A stretch of DNA of 64,000 nt, taken from NCBI GenBank assembly GCA_026874595.1, contig CM049320.1:38378714-38442713 (forward strand), given 5' to 3'. This document shows positions 36,058-47,911 of this stretch, piece by piece. The number at the start of each line of letters is the position of its first letter. The stretch's first letter is position 1. A model generated the notes under the pieces. It saw only the letters and a list, made by a program, of their open reading frames with translations, was not told the origin of the DNA and did not search any database. The stretch is from Sipunculus nudus. Taxonomy: Eukaryota > Annelida > Sipuncula > Golfingiida > Sipunculidae. Position numbers and translations under genes: made by a program.

Positions 36058-36552
36058 TATTAATGAACACACAATTAGCAGAACTATCTACTTTAATACA
36101 GTAAAAGTCTAAATATTAAGACATAAAAACAGATTATATTAAAAATATCACTGAAATCATTTTGTGAAGACTATAATATCCCCATGGTAAATGTGGAACT
36201 CCTTACCCTCATTTACTCAGTGTTAAAACAAAGTGGCTTAAGCCATATTTTGGACTAAAGAGATATGTGTATGTCAAAATGGTAATATATCATGAAGTTA
36301 AAACTTTTACAATGGTATTTCAGCTTCATCTCTGACTGAAATCATTAAGAACAAAAAAATGCACATAGAGACTGCATGTACATCTGTGTCAGGATCCTAA
36401 TCAAAGCCAAGACAAATGTGGGCCACAACAGCTGAATCACAGGTGAGCTCTGCCAGCAAGAACAAAGGGGACCCCAAATACTAGTAAATGCTTCTGGCCC
36501 TCAACCAGGAAAACAAATAGCCCTGTATCAAACAGGTAATTAATCATTTAAT
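36058..36552. other. No gene seen
   Basis: Unique AT-rich interval. Confidence 0.45.
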
Positions 36553-37554
36553 AAAAACAAGGGACCCATGGGTCACGGCGCTCAGCTGATCATGATTGGA
36601 CTATAAATGTTTCTCCACTGTGATACTATATCAAGTCGATAAAGCTTATGAATATCATGGACATGTTGGGCTATTATAAAGGAATTTAATGTAATATGTG
36701 AGTAAATGATAAATGAAATTACCTGACTGATGGATTAATAGTCAAATATAGTGGTTTTATTTTTTATTTATTTAGGAGGGGTTGAAAATTGTGATATATT
36801 TGAGCAAATACGAATGCAATGACAGCAGTAATAAGCAGTAGTACAATGATGATAAGGCTATTTGTTGAAGGATCTAAAGTGTATGGTAGTCTGCAAGCTT
36901 TCAATTTGACAGATATGATGTTATGATTAACTATGCTGATGAAGTGATTCATGAATTTGTGACTGTATGACACAATATCTCTTTAGTCTTGACAAGGTAC
37001 ATTATTGTGATGCTTACTGTGTCTACATATTACACAATACTGACATAATTTCTGGCATGTACATAGGTACCTATGGACGAATAGTTATACAAAATATTAA
37101 AGTATGAATATATCTTATTCATCTTGTTCTTGCTTACTGAGGCTGACTTTGAGATGGGGTTCGGAGAAGGGAAAAGTGAGGGCAGCACGAAGGTGGATGT
37201 AGAAATGTTCTATTGTAATGTTTTTCATTTATATAAGAATATGAAAAGCTAAGAGGAAAGGGGCCCTCCTACTTGGTTACAGTAAAGTTCTAAATATATG
37301 ATTGCAATAAATACTCTGACAAGACTGTCATGAAGAAAAACAGTAAAAGTTTTGAGATACTGTGATGCATATGAAAATTTACAGGTGGACAGGCAAGTTG
37401 ACAGAATGGACTAATACCTTTATTTCACTTTCAAGGGAATAATGCATTTAAGTTTATATATAATCCTATTTTTTTAAGCATATCCACTTTTTCCATTAAG
37501 AAGTTTATATCTGAATCATTCTTTTATTTACAGGTTTTATAAATTTTTAATAAA

Positions 37555-37686
37555 AAAACCTGAAAATATAAGTTAAAATATTAGAATAGTTGCAAAAGTT
37601 GCAATCATTATATATATAGAGTAAAAAACTGAAACTATAAGTTAAAATATTAGAATTGTTGCAAAAGTTGCAATCATCATATATCA
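37555..37686. repeat. 69-bp direct duplication
   Basis: AAGTTAAAATATTAGAAT and GTTGCAAAAGTTGCAATCAT occur twice, 69 bp apart, inside element P4's central part. Confidence 0.8.
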
Positions 37687-38242
37687 AGAGTGTAGCTCAT
37701 ATTGGGTCATATTATGCATACACATATATTTTATTATTTTTAAATCATAAATGTTTAAACTGAATTTAAAAGAAAATAATGCCACAACATGGCATCTAGA
37801 AGAATATTCCTTGAATCACTATTAAAAAGTTTTGCCGTTGGAGTTTTCAGTACATGCTTAATTTTATTCACCAAAATAAATTAAAAGATTCAGTAAATTT
37901 GATTAAATAAAACATCTTTTAAAATAAGGTCACACACTTTTGGTTGAATGAGGGACAAACAATATCATTGTGCTAATTACTATCCCAGTTTTAATTTATT
38001 ACTGGAATTAATACTCCATTTCACACCTGGTGAAGTTTTTACTCCTCTGAAGTAAGGAATTACTTATCTCATGAACATCCACACTTTCATAGCAATACAC
38101 CACTTTGTGGACACAATTAAATGTACACTTTAATCACTGTAACCCTGGTGGTAAAATACAAAATCTAAAATGTAGCATAGCCTAGAATAAGAATGAATCA
38201 AATACAGAAAATAATAATATTCATCTAGTTTATGCACCTGCT

Positions 38243-38267
38243 GGGGGGGGGGGGGGGAGGGGGGGAG
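38243..38267. repeat. Interrupted poly-G run
   Basis: Fifteen G, one A, then seven or more G. It lies within the part of P4 that seems foreign to the element. Confidence 0.9.
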
Positions 38268-38440
38268 TGCAGGGCAGAGGAGAAGCCTGCTGGTAGTGGC
38301 CAAGCTGACCCAAGGCAAGCTGCCTGGGGTGGGTTACATAATGCAAGTGAAGGCTGTACTACTAGGTGGGCTAGATGTAAACAACACTTGACATGGTGTA
38401 TGAAAACATGAATAAAAGCTATTCTTTCCAATCAATTTCT

Positions 38441-39690
38441 TTGAAATTTCAGATTTTAAAATATTAAATCCTTATGTATATATGCTGTGAAAATTTAATC
38501 AACAGTGCCAAAGTTGGACAAAAATTTAAGGTATTGATTTTTTATTTATGCTAATAACTTGAAAAATTTGCAAAATTCAGATCTAATTTTGGGTTAACAC
38601 TTGAATCTTGATTAAATAAAGTTATATTCCTGAAAAAAAGTCTCTAGGTTCAGCAATTCTCATGTTAGGTGAGTAAATATATTTCCTGATTTTTTAAAAA
38701 ATTGCATTATGTTTTGCCCCATAACTTCAAAATAATACCCAATACTGACCTAATTTTTGGTATGTTCATAGAAAATGTATGAAAGAAAGTGAATACTAAA
38801 TACAATCAAAAACAGATCAGTGGTTTTGATATTAGGCAGCCTTGAAGTGTAACATAGCTTTTTTTATGGAAAACAGAGTTTTTTTTCTTAATATCTCGAA
38901 GGAACGAAGTCCTAATGACCAAATTTTTGGTATGGTAGGAGATTTTTGGGACATCTAAAATTATGCCAACAGCCTGGGGAGCATAGAGATGTGCACTGAA
39001 TGACCTACAGTCATCAAAGTGGACTGCTTGACAATGTAAGGGAATACAACAAGAGCCTCCAAAAAAATTCAATAACTAGCCTAATTTTGCAGCTTTTATT
39101 TTCAAATTTCAGATTTTAACAGATTAAATCCTTATGTATACATGCTGTGAAAATTAAATCCACAGTACTTACAGGAAAAAAACGTGCTGTGGCCTAAGTT
39201 GGGCAAAATTTAAGGTACCAATTTTATATTTTTGCCAATATTTAAAAAAATTTACCAGATTTTGATCTAATTTTTGGTATACAATTTAATTTTGATTAAT
39301 TAAAGTTGTATTACTGGAAAAAAGTCCCTACCTTTAACACTTTTGGTCTTAAGTGACCAAATATCTTCCTGATTTTTTTACAAAGTCCATTATGTTTGGG
39401 CCCATAACTTTTTTAAATTATATAATACTGACTTAATATCTGGCATGTACATAGAAACTATATAGAGGAATATTTATGGTAAATATGAAGAAAACCAGAT
39501 GAGTGGTTTTGATATAAGGCAGTCCTGATGTGTGAAAATAGATTTCTAATAAAAAATTGAGGTTTTTCCTCAATATCTCGAAGGAACGAAGTCCTATTGA
39601 CCCAATTTTCGGCATGGTAGGAGATTTTAGGGACATCTAACTGTATGCCCAATTTCAGATTTGTAGGTCCAACGGTGTTGAAACGTGCCA
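38441..39690 (+). repeat. Two 660-bp core units of element P4
   Basis: TTTCAGATTTTAA...ATTAAATCCTTATGTATA occurs at about 38447 and 39107. CAATATCTCGAAGGAACGAA and GGTAGGAGATTTT recur with the same 660-bp spacing. The units are diverged but colinear. Confidence 0.8.
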
Positions 39691-39811
39691 GTCTTACGGA
39701 CGGACATCCAGACGGACAGACGGACGGACGGACGGACAGACAGACGGACGGACGACGGACAATGGACCACGACTATAGCTCAGATGACTTATAGTCAGCT
39801 GAGCTAAAAAT

Positions 39812-40364
39812 ATACTACAGTGATCAAGAATACAGGTAACTAAAAGTTCAAGAAGTGTTCTGAACCTGGGTTCTTACTCTAACATTCCACACAATTCATA
39901 AGAATCTGTTCAAGAATGATTTTTTGAGTAAAACTACTTGTAGACAAACCATCCAATTATAATAACAATTCTAAACATCTACATAATTCAGTAGTGTCAC
40001 TTTGTAGGTCTGGTTTTCATTATAAGCTCAGCACGCTACCTGTAGTTAATGCCTATTCCAAGCCACCTACCTACGCATCCTACAGCAGCAGAATCAAAGA
40101 TTAATGAAACACTACTGACAGCAGATAAAGTGTACCATGGCACATTTTCTCATAAGAAGTCAGCATATGACTGGCTGGAATCTCAATCACTGGACAAATG
40201 ATCCCTCTTGCTGAATTAAATGTCAAACTTATGGAAGCAGAATTTCATGAAGTTGACTCAACATCATCATACATCATTTCATGTCATAACTCTGATCTTG
40301 TTTGAACTGCAGCAGCATCTAGACCTTTAGTACAGCACATGTAGTATGGATATCACTAGTATTC
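39812..40364. other. Unique DNA, no gene seen
   Basis: Moderate GC and no recognised repeat or exon. Confidence 0.45.
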
Positions 40365-40500
40365 ACTGGCGAAATGGCGCTGATGTGCATACATAATCGT
40401 TTGTGATCAATTGTGCAAAAATTAAACCAATTTAATCAATAATGAAAGAAAACAACCAATCACTGATATACTGTGGTAGTGGTTTGTTAGTGGGGTTTTA
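40365..40500. repeat. Interspersed repeat R1, copy c (partial)
   Basis: GTGCATACATAATCGTTTGTG and AATCAATAATGAAAGAAAAC match the right half of R1 at 19575 and 20270. The terminal ACCACTAG motif is not intact here. Confidence 0.5.
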
Positions 40501-41489
40501 TTTTACACGCTTTTAGCAGGAGCTAGGTTTTTGCTTAATTAAGAACACACGTTCATTTATGAAAACATTCACTGCTTGGAAGACCGCAGCATTCTCGCCT
40601 GACACAGTCACGCGGATCCTTCTGTGTGGGGTTGCTTGAGTTGGAGTTTTCTTGTCATTTTGTCGGGTTGTCATATAAAATGTTTGTAGTCAGTGATTTC
40701 TCAGCTGAAATCCCCTCTGATTTATAATGATTTGTAGAAACAACCATGAAACAATAGGCCTTTGAAGACCTTTGGAACCCCCCTCACAATTGCTTTGAAG
40801 TATGATGGAGGTGAGAGCCAGCCGTGATTGTTGTCTGCTGTGTATGTTGTTCACACACTGGAGCTGCTTTTAGTTAGTTATCACGTCTGTTGTTGTTGTT
40901 GAGCAATTCTACAACTTCCAGAAATATCAAACAACGTGGCTGGGTGAAGTACTGTTGCATCATCAAACGTGATTAGTCCCAGTCACAGTCACAGTCCTCA
41001 GTCTGCAGTAGCATGTGTGCGTTCACCCGGAGCTTGTCAGGTGTGAGGTAGGTTGTGCCACAAACCTGTCTTTCATATTATCATGTAAATAATTAAATAA
41101 ATAGATATAAAATGAATTATCTATGCATACTGATCTGCACGAAGATTCGAACTGTGCTAATGCTATAAAACATGAAAAAAGCCTGAAAAATTCAGACACT
41201 CCAAATCAAACACTTCCACAGTAATCAATTAATTGCCACAATACCAGTAACAGGCTCAATTTTTTATATTTACTTCATCAGTAATACTGATTCAGTTTTT
41301 AAAATCCCTGAACACCACTACTGATTTAAACATAGACAAAGCATAGATAAACACTATCATACAGTGTTTCTCTGATATTAAACACATTTTCTTGTGCAAA
41401 TTCTGTGCACAGCAAGACATTGGTTTTATCTGGGTTTTTTTTAACGTTATAGAATTCCTCATACATATAACATAAATAAAATCTCAAAC
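40501..41489. other. Unique DNA, no gene assigned
   Basis: 40560-41060 is mid-GC with a GAG|GTAGGT donor-like site near 41045, but no open frame supports an exon. A tRNA B-box-like GTTCGAATC on the minus strand near 41150 has no cloverleaf around it. Confidence 0.35.
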
Positions 41490-42016
41490 CGGGGATGCTA
41501 GAAGCCAACTCTGAAAAAAAATTCTCTGACTTTACCCTGACTATTTCCTGACTTTCAGTTGTCATGCAGATTTTGCATTTGGTCTCTAAAATGTCATTTT
41601 ACAGCCAACCCAATGCAAAACTTCATTGGAAAAACATATGGAACACCAGAATCATACATCAGATCCTGCTTTCTCTATATTACTGCTCAGAAACAGAATA
41701 AGTCCATCAATTATTGTTGGTGTTTTATGTTGAATATCCATACTCTGCATCATTAACCTTAGATTTTTGTACAAAAATTAAAAGGAAATAAGATTAATTC
41801 TGCGAACTTACCACATTTTTGTAAGACTGGAATTGCAAATCACTTTCAACCTGATAACTAACTGCAATCTCCATAGCCATAAAAATTTCCCTAAATTTAC
41901 CTGACATCCCAAAATATCAAAGAATTCCTCGACTTTTTATGAAATTCCCTTACTTTTCCCTGACCTTGAAAAAATAACTTTTTCCCTAAATTTTTCCCTG
42001 ACCACTGGCAACCCTG
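41490..42016. mobile_element. hAT-like short element with 5-bp target duplication
   Basis: The left end is CGGGGATGCTAG and the right end, inverted, is CAGGGTTGCCAG (9 of 12 match). CAAAC stands on both sides (41485-41489 and 42017-42021). The interior repeats TTCCCTGAC / TTTCCTGACTTT blocks near both ends. No transposase. Overlapping minus frames at its right end are accidental. Confidence 0.7.
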
Positions 42017-42021
42017 CAAAC

Positions 42022-43639
42022 TTAACAACCTCCAAATCAAATAGTGGACAAACTTTGATGGAATAGACCACAGAAGTTGCACATGTGCTGGTAAATACAT
42101 GACTGCCAGATTTAAGAAACCAAATCGGGGATGACACATGGATACCTTACCAATAACAGGCCATCAGGGGCCATGATATGACGCCACAGAAATACAGGCT
42201 GTCTCGTCTGGCCTGAATCATTTTCAATTCTTCAGTAAATCCAGCTTTGTCTGATGAAATATTATCCAGGCCTCCAGTTTGTCTGGAGATTATGTTACAT
42301 TCTTTGTGGGAAAATCTATGATTTCTGAAGCACCACCAATGGGCCCACCACAGCCTGCTAAGTCTGTATTGATCTATATGGGTCCCTCTTAAAAACATAA
42401 CCTGCCAGTCTTAAACTTACAGCTCTATCAGCTCCAGAAGCCAGCCATCTGGGCAGATGTACAGCCCTTCATTGAGGTGACACGAAAAAACAATCAGTAA
42501 ATAGCATCGGCATCGAAAAAGCCACTGACCAGCCCATCAGCAGCTTGGGCTATGTTTTATTCTTCAGAGTCTAAACAGACACCCTCTGGCTAGACCTTTG
42601 CTTAATCCACAGTCTGGTCTTTTTCAAAGACTATGGTTGCGTCTTCAATTACGCAGAAGCATAGAACCATTACAGAAATTTCTCCCAACACTTATGTCAA
42701 TGACAAGGCTCCTGCGGGGTGCGCTATTCCTAGATTCCTAAGAGCTATAAATAACTCCAAGAGACGACACTGCACTGATTATTTCTGGAATTGCTGATGG
42801 CTCCCCCTTAGGACACGCTTGTCACCAGTGCAGGAGCATTTTTTGTGGATCTGTCTGGAGTCTAAAGACACTGTCAAACACTACAAACCTGCTGGAATTT
42901 TAGTCTTGTTATGTGTAACAGAAAGAGTTAGATACATGCAAAATTATGATATACTCACAGCAAACTGACCAGCATCATTCAAAACTTTTTGCTGATTATA
43001 AAAGCACTGGTAATACACCAAATATGAACCCTGGCACACAGAAACATACCAACACATACAAGCTATACAATATAAATAAGTTTACAGATTCTAAAGTCTG
43101 TTAACAAATTTGGGTGTAACAATGTACATCAAATAATCGATGCATTGAATCTGATCCCCCAATTAAATTGTAGATTATTAACCTCATAATTAATATGGTT
43201 TTATTCTCTTTTTTTTTTTTTGCATAAACCCTCTGAGATGTGTCAAATTTTATGAAAAATGCCGCCATGCTGAGGCTTTTCATTTTATATGTGCCCCTGA
43301 TCTAGTTTAAATGCTCGCCAATATAGAACTGTTCCACTCATATAGAACTGGCAGTGATATCCAGAGGAAGATCAAGCTACAATCTTCCTTCACCTGCTAA
43401 AATTAACTAATATACATTGTGGTAAAACATTTCCTTTGATTAAAAGAACAAGGCCTACAGGCCTAATGCGAACCTGTGCAAAGTTTGGGAGTATGAATGG
43501 AGGTTTAAAATCTAATATTGATCCTCTTATGTCCTGCATATCTACCTTAGTCATTATGATTTCAGCAAAATAGACGTTTCGGACCTGCAAGTTTTGGACT
43601 AGGTCATTTTAGAATAATGATGTATCAGTCAGGATATTC
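42022..43639. other. Unique DNA with mid-GC blocks, no gene assigned
   Basis: 42140-42420 and 42560-42880 are complex, non-repetitive and richer in GC than their flanks, with no splice-bounded frames. The remainder is AT-rich with a poly-T tract near 43209. Confidence 0.35.
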
Positions 43640-43930
43640 AAGATATGTTCTTTTTACCAGGGAGGATTATTGGGACAGATAAATGGACAATTTGGCAGCA
43701 TGGTTTCAGAGAAGAACATTTTTTAATGTTTTTTAGCTTCTTCTCTTTAAAGTCTAAGAAAAATGCAGTTAGCCAAAAAATAAGCAAAAATCCAATAGAA
43801 TTTTTTAGATGACAAATTTTTTTGCAAAAAATATGGTGATGCTAGCTCCTGCCCTTTTTGAAATAGCTATGAGGCACAACGGACGACCAAAGACGGACGA
43901 CCCCACAACACTGCATAAGCTCAGAGTTTC
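43640..43930 (+). mobile_element. Pearl-like fragment P5, copy b
   Basis: TGGACAATTTGGCAGCATGG, a GAAGAACATTTTTTAATG block, then ATGGTGATGCTAGCTCCTG, an ACGGACGACC stretch and GCATAAGCTCAGAGTTTCAA match 46320-46600 in order. Confidence 0.6.
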
Positions 43931-44009
43931 AATAAAAATGCAAACCAAGTTTTTTCAAACAGTTGAAAGATATAGTTCCAATAGTTCTAATTTGGGCATT
44001 CTGCAGCTA

Positions 44010-44060
44010 GACGATGTGTCTAGACGTCTAAACAATGTCTAGACATCTAGACACATTGTC
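44010..44060. repeat. 51-bp near-perfect palindrome rich in TCTAGA/GTCTAG
   Basis: GAC.ATGTGTCTAGAC on the left is mirrored by GTCTAGACACATTGTC on the right, with GACGTCT / AGACAT inside and a centre of a few bases. It could extrude as a cruciform. No second copy was seen. Confidence 0.85.
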
Positions 44061-44283
44061 ACGACACCAGACAGAGCCAGGTCAGTTGCCATGGTGATGT
44101 CTGGACCCCACCTGGTTGTACTGAGTGACTTCTTGACTTGGCTGCTGAAACTCAGCATGTTGTCAAATCTGTTTTCAAACACAGAAAGCCTTTTTCAATT
44201 GGCTACACTGCTTTTTTACAGCTGCATTTACCCAATCTATTCTTATAAAACCAGCAGAACACTACCATTGAGCAGGTGCCAGA

Positions 44284-46040
44284 GTATCCCCAGACATAGT
44301 AACCCCCCCCCCCCTTTTAGAATAGGCCCCCATTTTTAACAGCACATACTGACACTTGGCAAGCAATTATTGTCGATAGGGCTCTTCCTTTCTTGGCAGG
44401 TGAACTATAGGTGCAAGATGAAAGATCTGAGATGAAATGTTTGGCTGAAAATGCATCCACATCTTTTTAAAGATGTGTCCTGTGACCTTGACCTGATCTC
44501 ATGACCCCAAAATCAATTCGGGTCTTGCTTTTCCAATGGGACATATACAAGTCAAGTTTGAAATCCATACATCAATAAAAGCAGGAATTATCATCCAGAA
44601 ACTAATTTTTGAACAGATGGCTCCTGTGACCTTCACCTTTGACCTTGTGACCTCAAAATTGATAGGGGTCTTCCACTCTTGGCAGGTGAACTATATGTGC
44701 AAGATGAAAGATCTGAGATGAATTGTTTGGCTGAAAATGCATCCACAATCTTTTTAAAGATGTGTCCTGTGACCTGGACCTTTGACCTCATGACCCGAAA
44801 ATCAATTTGTGTCTTGCTTTTCCAATAGGTCATATACAAGTCAAGTTTGAAATCCATACATCAATAAAAGCAGGAATTATCATCCAGAAACTAATTTTTG
44901 GACAGAAGGCTCCTGTGACCTTCACCTTTGACCTTGTGACCTCAAAATTGTTAGGGGTCTTCCTCTATTGGCAGCTGAACTGTATGTGCAAGATGAAAGA
45001 TCTGAGATGAAATGTTTGGCTGAAAATGCATCCACAATCTTTTTAAAGATGTGTCCTGTGACCTTGACCTTTGACCTCATGACCCCAAAATCAACTGGAG
45101 TCTTGCTTTTTCAATGGGTCATATATTAGTCAAGTTTGAAGTAAATACATCATTAAAAGCAGGAATTATCATCCAGAAACTAATTTTTTTTACAGATAGC
45201 TCCTGTGGCTTTGACCAAAGACACCTTGTGACCCCAAAATTGATATGGATCATCCACTATTGGCAAGTGAGCTATATATTCAAGATGGAAGACCTGGGGT
45301 GAAAGTTTGGCTTAAAATGCATCCACAGTATCTTTTAAGATGCCAGTCCAGTGACCTTGACCTTTGACCTCATTACCCTAGAACCTATAGGGTTCTTACT
45401 TTAGTGGTGGGCCATACATAAGTCACGTTTGAAATCCATATGGCTATCAACACTGGAGATATCATAAGAGGTGTGTGAATTTCACCAAATATGGACACAT
45501 TAAAGGTCAAGGCCACTCTCATGGTAAAGGTCATGACCCAAATGTAAATAGACCTCATCCAATAACCCATCTCTCTACATGTGCATAATATGAAAGAGAT
45601 CTGTCCATCAGTTTTTGACTAATAATGCTTACAGTACTGTCATGTGGCAATTATGGGGGTATTAAAAGGCGTAAAAACAAGAAAATGATTATAGGTGGCG
45701 CCACCAGTTTCCGGTATATCACAAGGCTATCCAAGATCTTTGGTCACCTTGATTTTTGGACCAGTCCATGCAAGCTTACTTGAGATATTTAAGAATTTGT
45801 GCTATTTTCAACAAAAATGGACCTATTCAAGGTCAAGGTCACTCTCCTAGCATAGGTCATGACCCCATTTTAAATAGGCTTCGTCCCCTTACCTATATCT
45901 ATACAAATGTAAAGTTTGAAAAAGATCAGTGAAATATTTTTTTAGTTATCCCGCTCACAAGGTTTTTCTGTGGTGGAGGCGGCAGCGGCGGGACCGTCGT
46001 GAAACCATAGTATCCTGACTTTGTCTGAGGATACAATAAT
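44284..46040 (+). mobile_element. Pearl-like element P2d with long tandem core
   Basis: The likely 5' arm GTATCCCCAGAC (44284-44295) matches, inverted, the outer 3' arm GTCTGAGGATAC at 11 of 12 bases. The core 44395-45440 has dimeric units of about 288 bp (GTGTCCTGTGACC at 44475, 44762 and 45051, with a related copy near 45346), each made of two 144-bp halves. Units carry TGACCT half-site clusters. A GGTGGCGCCACC block (45695) and GGCGGCAGCGGCGGGAC precede the stem-loop (46010-46034). The true 5' boundary upstream of the arm is uncertain. Confidence 0.75.
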
Positions 46041-46129
46041 TCTTGTAAAGTTTAAACCAATCAGCTTAACTGTTTCATCATAAAACAGTGTATAAGCTAG
46101 AAGAATCTAAAATTACATTTTCGCTTGTA

Positions 46130-46600
46130 AGAAACAGATCAATGTAGGTGGCATCACCAATACCTCAATTTAAAATGTGACATATGTGACAAACATTGGC
46201 GTAAAATTTGGTGATGATAGCTCCAGCCGTTTCTGAGATTTTAATTTCAGTGTGCTTTTTTGGACAGATGACTAAGTTCAACCTCCTGTAACTCGGCCAA
46301 AAAGGGATTCCAGGGATCATTTCTGTGATATATTGGACAATTTGGCTTGACAGTTCATAGAAGAAGATTTTTAAAGGTTTTTATGGTTTTTTCTCTATAA
46401 AATCAAAGTTAATGCAGATACCCATAAATTAGCTCAATAACATGAAGTTTGACATGTAACTGATTCTTACATGCAATTTGGAGCTGCTAGCTCTGACGGT
46501 TTCTGAGAAAGCATGGGTTAACGTACGGACAAAGGTGGACGGCAGACAGCTGACGGACAACGCTGCGCCATCACATAAGCTCACAGGTACGCTAAAAATT
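46130..46600 (+). mobile_element. Pearl-like fragment P5, copy c
   Basis: GTAGGTGGCATCACCAA, two related internal units (GTGATGATAGCTCCAGCCGT and GGAGCTGCTAGCTCTGACGG), GTGGACGGCAGACAGCTGACG, and the right end CATCACATAAGCTCACAGG with a CTAAAAA tail. Best copy of the P5 family here. Confidence 0.65.
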
Positions 46601-46794
46601 AGAAAGTAATAACTAAATCTATTACAGGATCAAGGTAAAGAATTGATAACTAGAACAAATTCTAAGGTCCCTTAAATTCTCAGAATTATGAACAAACATA
46701 CTGGACTATCAGATACTCATCCATGGTCCTCCCTGAATGAAAGGACATTTTATTATATGATGTGCTCAAATGTATATTAATCTGATAAGGACAA

Positions 46795-46855
46795 AAATAT
46801 TTGTAGGTCCAACAGTTTCAAAATGTGCCCTGTTAACAGACAGACGACGGCCACT
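46795..46855 (+). repeat. Small fragment of P4-like sequence
   Basis: TTTGTAGGTCCAACAGTTTC and AAAATGTGCC...AACAGACAGACGACGG match the pre-hairpin part of P4 (39660-39700). Confidence 0.55.
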
Positions 46856-46859
46856 GCTG

Positions 46860-47632
46860 ATGAGAGAGTATTAATTGATTATTTTATGTAATTGAGTATA
46901 AATATGAAAATCCATCAGATATTTAGTAAGTCGGCATTGAGCCACCAAAGTGTGGTGGCCTCTTACTTCATTAAATATGCATGGATTTTGCTCTAAATAG
47001 AACTGAGGTGAGATATTATACTGATTAATATTTCTATTGCGTTTTATCAAAATCCATTATATTCCTTTGTGTAATGGCGGAGACACCACGAATTGGCCTG
47101 TACAAAGCAACCTGGTGACCTCTGACCTCATTAAATATGTGTGAATTTAGCTGAGAATTAATTGAGGTGAGAAACTCTTTTTGTAAATATGTATAAAGAA
47201 CTTCATGAAAATCCACAGAATCCACTTTTTGGTAAGTCACCACCCTGCCTCCGAAGTGCAGTGACTTCTGACCTCATTCAATATATACATGCGTGGATTT
47301 TGCTGGAAATCAAATTAAGGCAAGATATTTTATTGATTAACATTTCTGTTGAGTTTTATCAAAATCCATCATATTCCTCATAAATAATTGCGGTGACACC
47401 ATAAAAAAAGTAGCCTAGTGAAATTTGACCTTATTAAATATGTGTGGATTTGCCTATAATTGAACTCCGAGGAGATAATCTATTGGTAAGTAGTTTTGGT
47501 GTGTTTTTTTTTAAATCCATCAAAGCCCTGGTAAGTTATTGCAGCAACACTAAAAGTTAACAGAGAGACAGAGAGATGGAAGGACGGTGGGTATACCATA
47601 GTACGTCGCGTCATAGACGGGTGTATAAGAAA
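46860..47632 (+). mobile_element. Pearl-like element P3a with four core units
   Basis: Units with CTCTGACCTCATTAAATATG or variants start near 46952, 47109, 47259 and 47416 (period about 150-157 bp, alternating two subtypes). GAGAGACAGAGAGATGGAAG and ACGGTGGGTATACC lead to an imperfect stem-loop at 47602-47626, then AAGAAATAAA. No clear 5' arm was found. TGACCTCTGACCT at 47116 is a perfect direct repeat with 1-base spacing. Confidence 0.7.
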
Positions 47633-47911
47633 TAAATCAGAACTTTCTACAAACCAAAATTGCCAGCACACAGTGGATTGCATAATATTGTTACTTTAAT
47701 AAAGCCACCTATGATGCTGAAATTTGTATGCAATATATTAAAAAATATACTGTGTTAGTAATTAATATCATATGCCTCTCCTGAAACCAGCTAACAGAAC
47801 ACCTGAAACATGACGTAATTACATAAGAGCAAAATAATTCACTTTTTTATCACCAAATAGCCATAACACTGATCACAACAAGCTACAATAGTTTTTTTTT
47901 TATACGAGGCA

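Larger units (their letters stand above)
36553..39811 (+). mobile_element. Large pearl-like element P4
   Basis: 5' ACAAGGGACCCATGGGTCAC followed by the arm GCTCAGCTGA (36580-36589). At the 3' end come GACGGACGG/CAGACAGACGG runs (39695-39760), CCACGACTATAGCT and a 29-base stem-loop (39777-39805) with outer arm TCAGCTGAGC, the inverse of the 5' arm, then an A tail. The interior has at least two 660-bp units (see 38441-39690) and a fainter third near 37050. 37100-38430 looks unrelated and may be a later insertion. No enzyme was recognised. Confidence 0.75.

Noticed and set aside
35846-36070. 74-codon minus frame with an 11-residue repeat
   Set aside because: The periodicity is that of the 33-bp tandem array, and part of the frame reads the element terminus.
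41140-41165. tRNA-like B box (GTTCGAATC, minus strand)
   Set aside because: No A box at proper distance and no cloverleaf stems.
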